Position numbers and translations under genes: made by a program. A model generated the notes under the pieces. That model worked only from the letters and a program-made list of their open reading frames with translations. It was not told the origin of the DNA and made no database searches. This document shows positions 4,955-5,026 of a stretch of DNA of 5,026 nt, in pieces. The stretch covers positions 1 to 5,026 of the forward strand of contig CALGLS010000172.1 in assembly GCA_937959375.1 (NCBI GenBank). Reading direction: 5' to 3'. Source of the stretch: an uncultured Saprospiraceae bacterium (GTDB lineage: Bacteria > Bacteroidota > Bacteroidia > Chitinophagales > Saprospiraceae). Each line of letters begins with the position of its first letter. The first letter of the stretch is position 1.

Positions 4955-5026
4955 TTACTGCTGCTCTATCATTTTTTTCAAAGCGTTTTCAATATCAAGT
5001 TGAGCACCTGACCCTGGAGCAAGTAG
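4955..5026 (-). CDS. C-terminus of an unidentified protein (partial, runs in from the right edge)
   Basis: Twenty-three codons are open from the window edge to a TAA at 4957-4955. The peptide starts LLAPGSGAQLDIENALKK and ends MIEQQ. It has an acidic/basic amphipathic helix at its end. The frame ends 18 bp before the S41 peptidase start, with no terminator between, so the two are likely co-transcribed. The tail loosely resembles that of the S41 protein (DTQMEAAIDLIKK), so a second S41 or related protein is conceivable, but this is too short to judge. It is called coding because of the close spacing and the plausible composition; the function is unknown. Confidence 0.6.
   Translation of the reverse strand, partial: LLAPGSGAQLDIENALKKMIEQQ

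Overview
The window most likely comes from a member of the Bacteroidota. The serine hydrolase at 1048-2469 ends in a type A sorting domain of the type IX secretion system (T9SS), which is known essentially only from this phylum. The ferredoxin, the lipoprotein and the S41 peptidase also look like Bacteroidota proteins. Ribosome binding sites are A-rich rather than Shine-Dalgarno-like, and candidate promoters fit the TTG / TAnnTTTG pattern. The DNA is AT-rich. No RNA gene, transposase, integrase or CRISPR array was recognised.

Layout from left to right: (1) the 5' end of a leftward gene whose product starts with a twin-arginine (Tat) signal peptide (89 to beyond the left edge); (2) a 498-bp divergent intergenic region with two strong inverted repeats and a candidate promoter; (3) a rightward 2[4Fe-4S] ferredoxin gene (588-935) followed by two terminator-like hairpins; (4) a rightward gene for a secreted, surface-sorted beta-lactamase-fold serine hydrolase (1048-2469); (5) a convergent leftward gene for a small lipoprotein with a CsgG/GNA1162-like look (2498-3160); (6) a leftward S41 peptidase gene (3428-4936) that appears to start at TTG; (7) the last 23 codons of another leftward gene (4955 to beyond the right edge), only 18 bp upstream of the peptidase gene and probably in the same operon.

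The genes do not form an obvious pathway. The common theme is the cell envelope: a Tat-exported protein, a T9SS-exported hydrolase, an outer-membrane-type lipoprotein and a signal-peptide-bearing peptidase. The ferredoxin is a cytoplasmic housekeeping electron carrier.

The most unusual signal is not a gene. A 12-bp word, GAAGTTGTTTTA, occurs four times exactly and once with one T missing. All five copies lie in gaps between genes and all face the same way, whatever the direction of the flanking genes. Two copies form a perfect 16-bp tandem repeat that makes up the whole gap between two convergent genes and supplies one stop codon. Another copy sits where the ribosome must bind for the TTG-started peptidase gene. 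I see no evidence for a large new multi-gene system.
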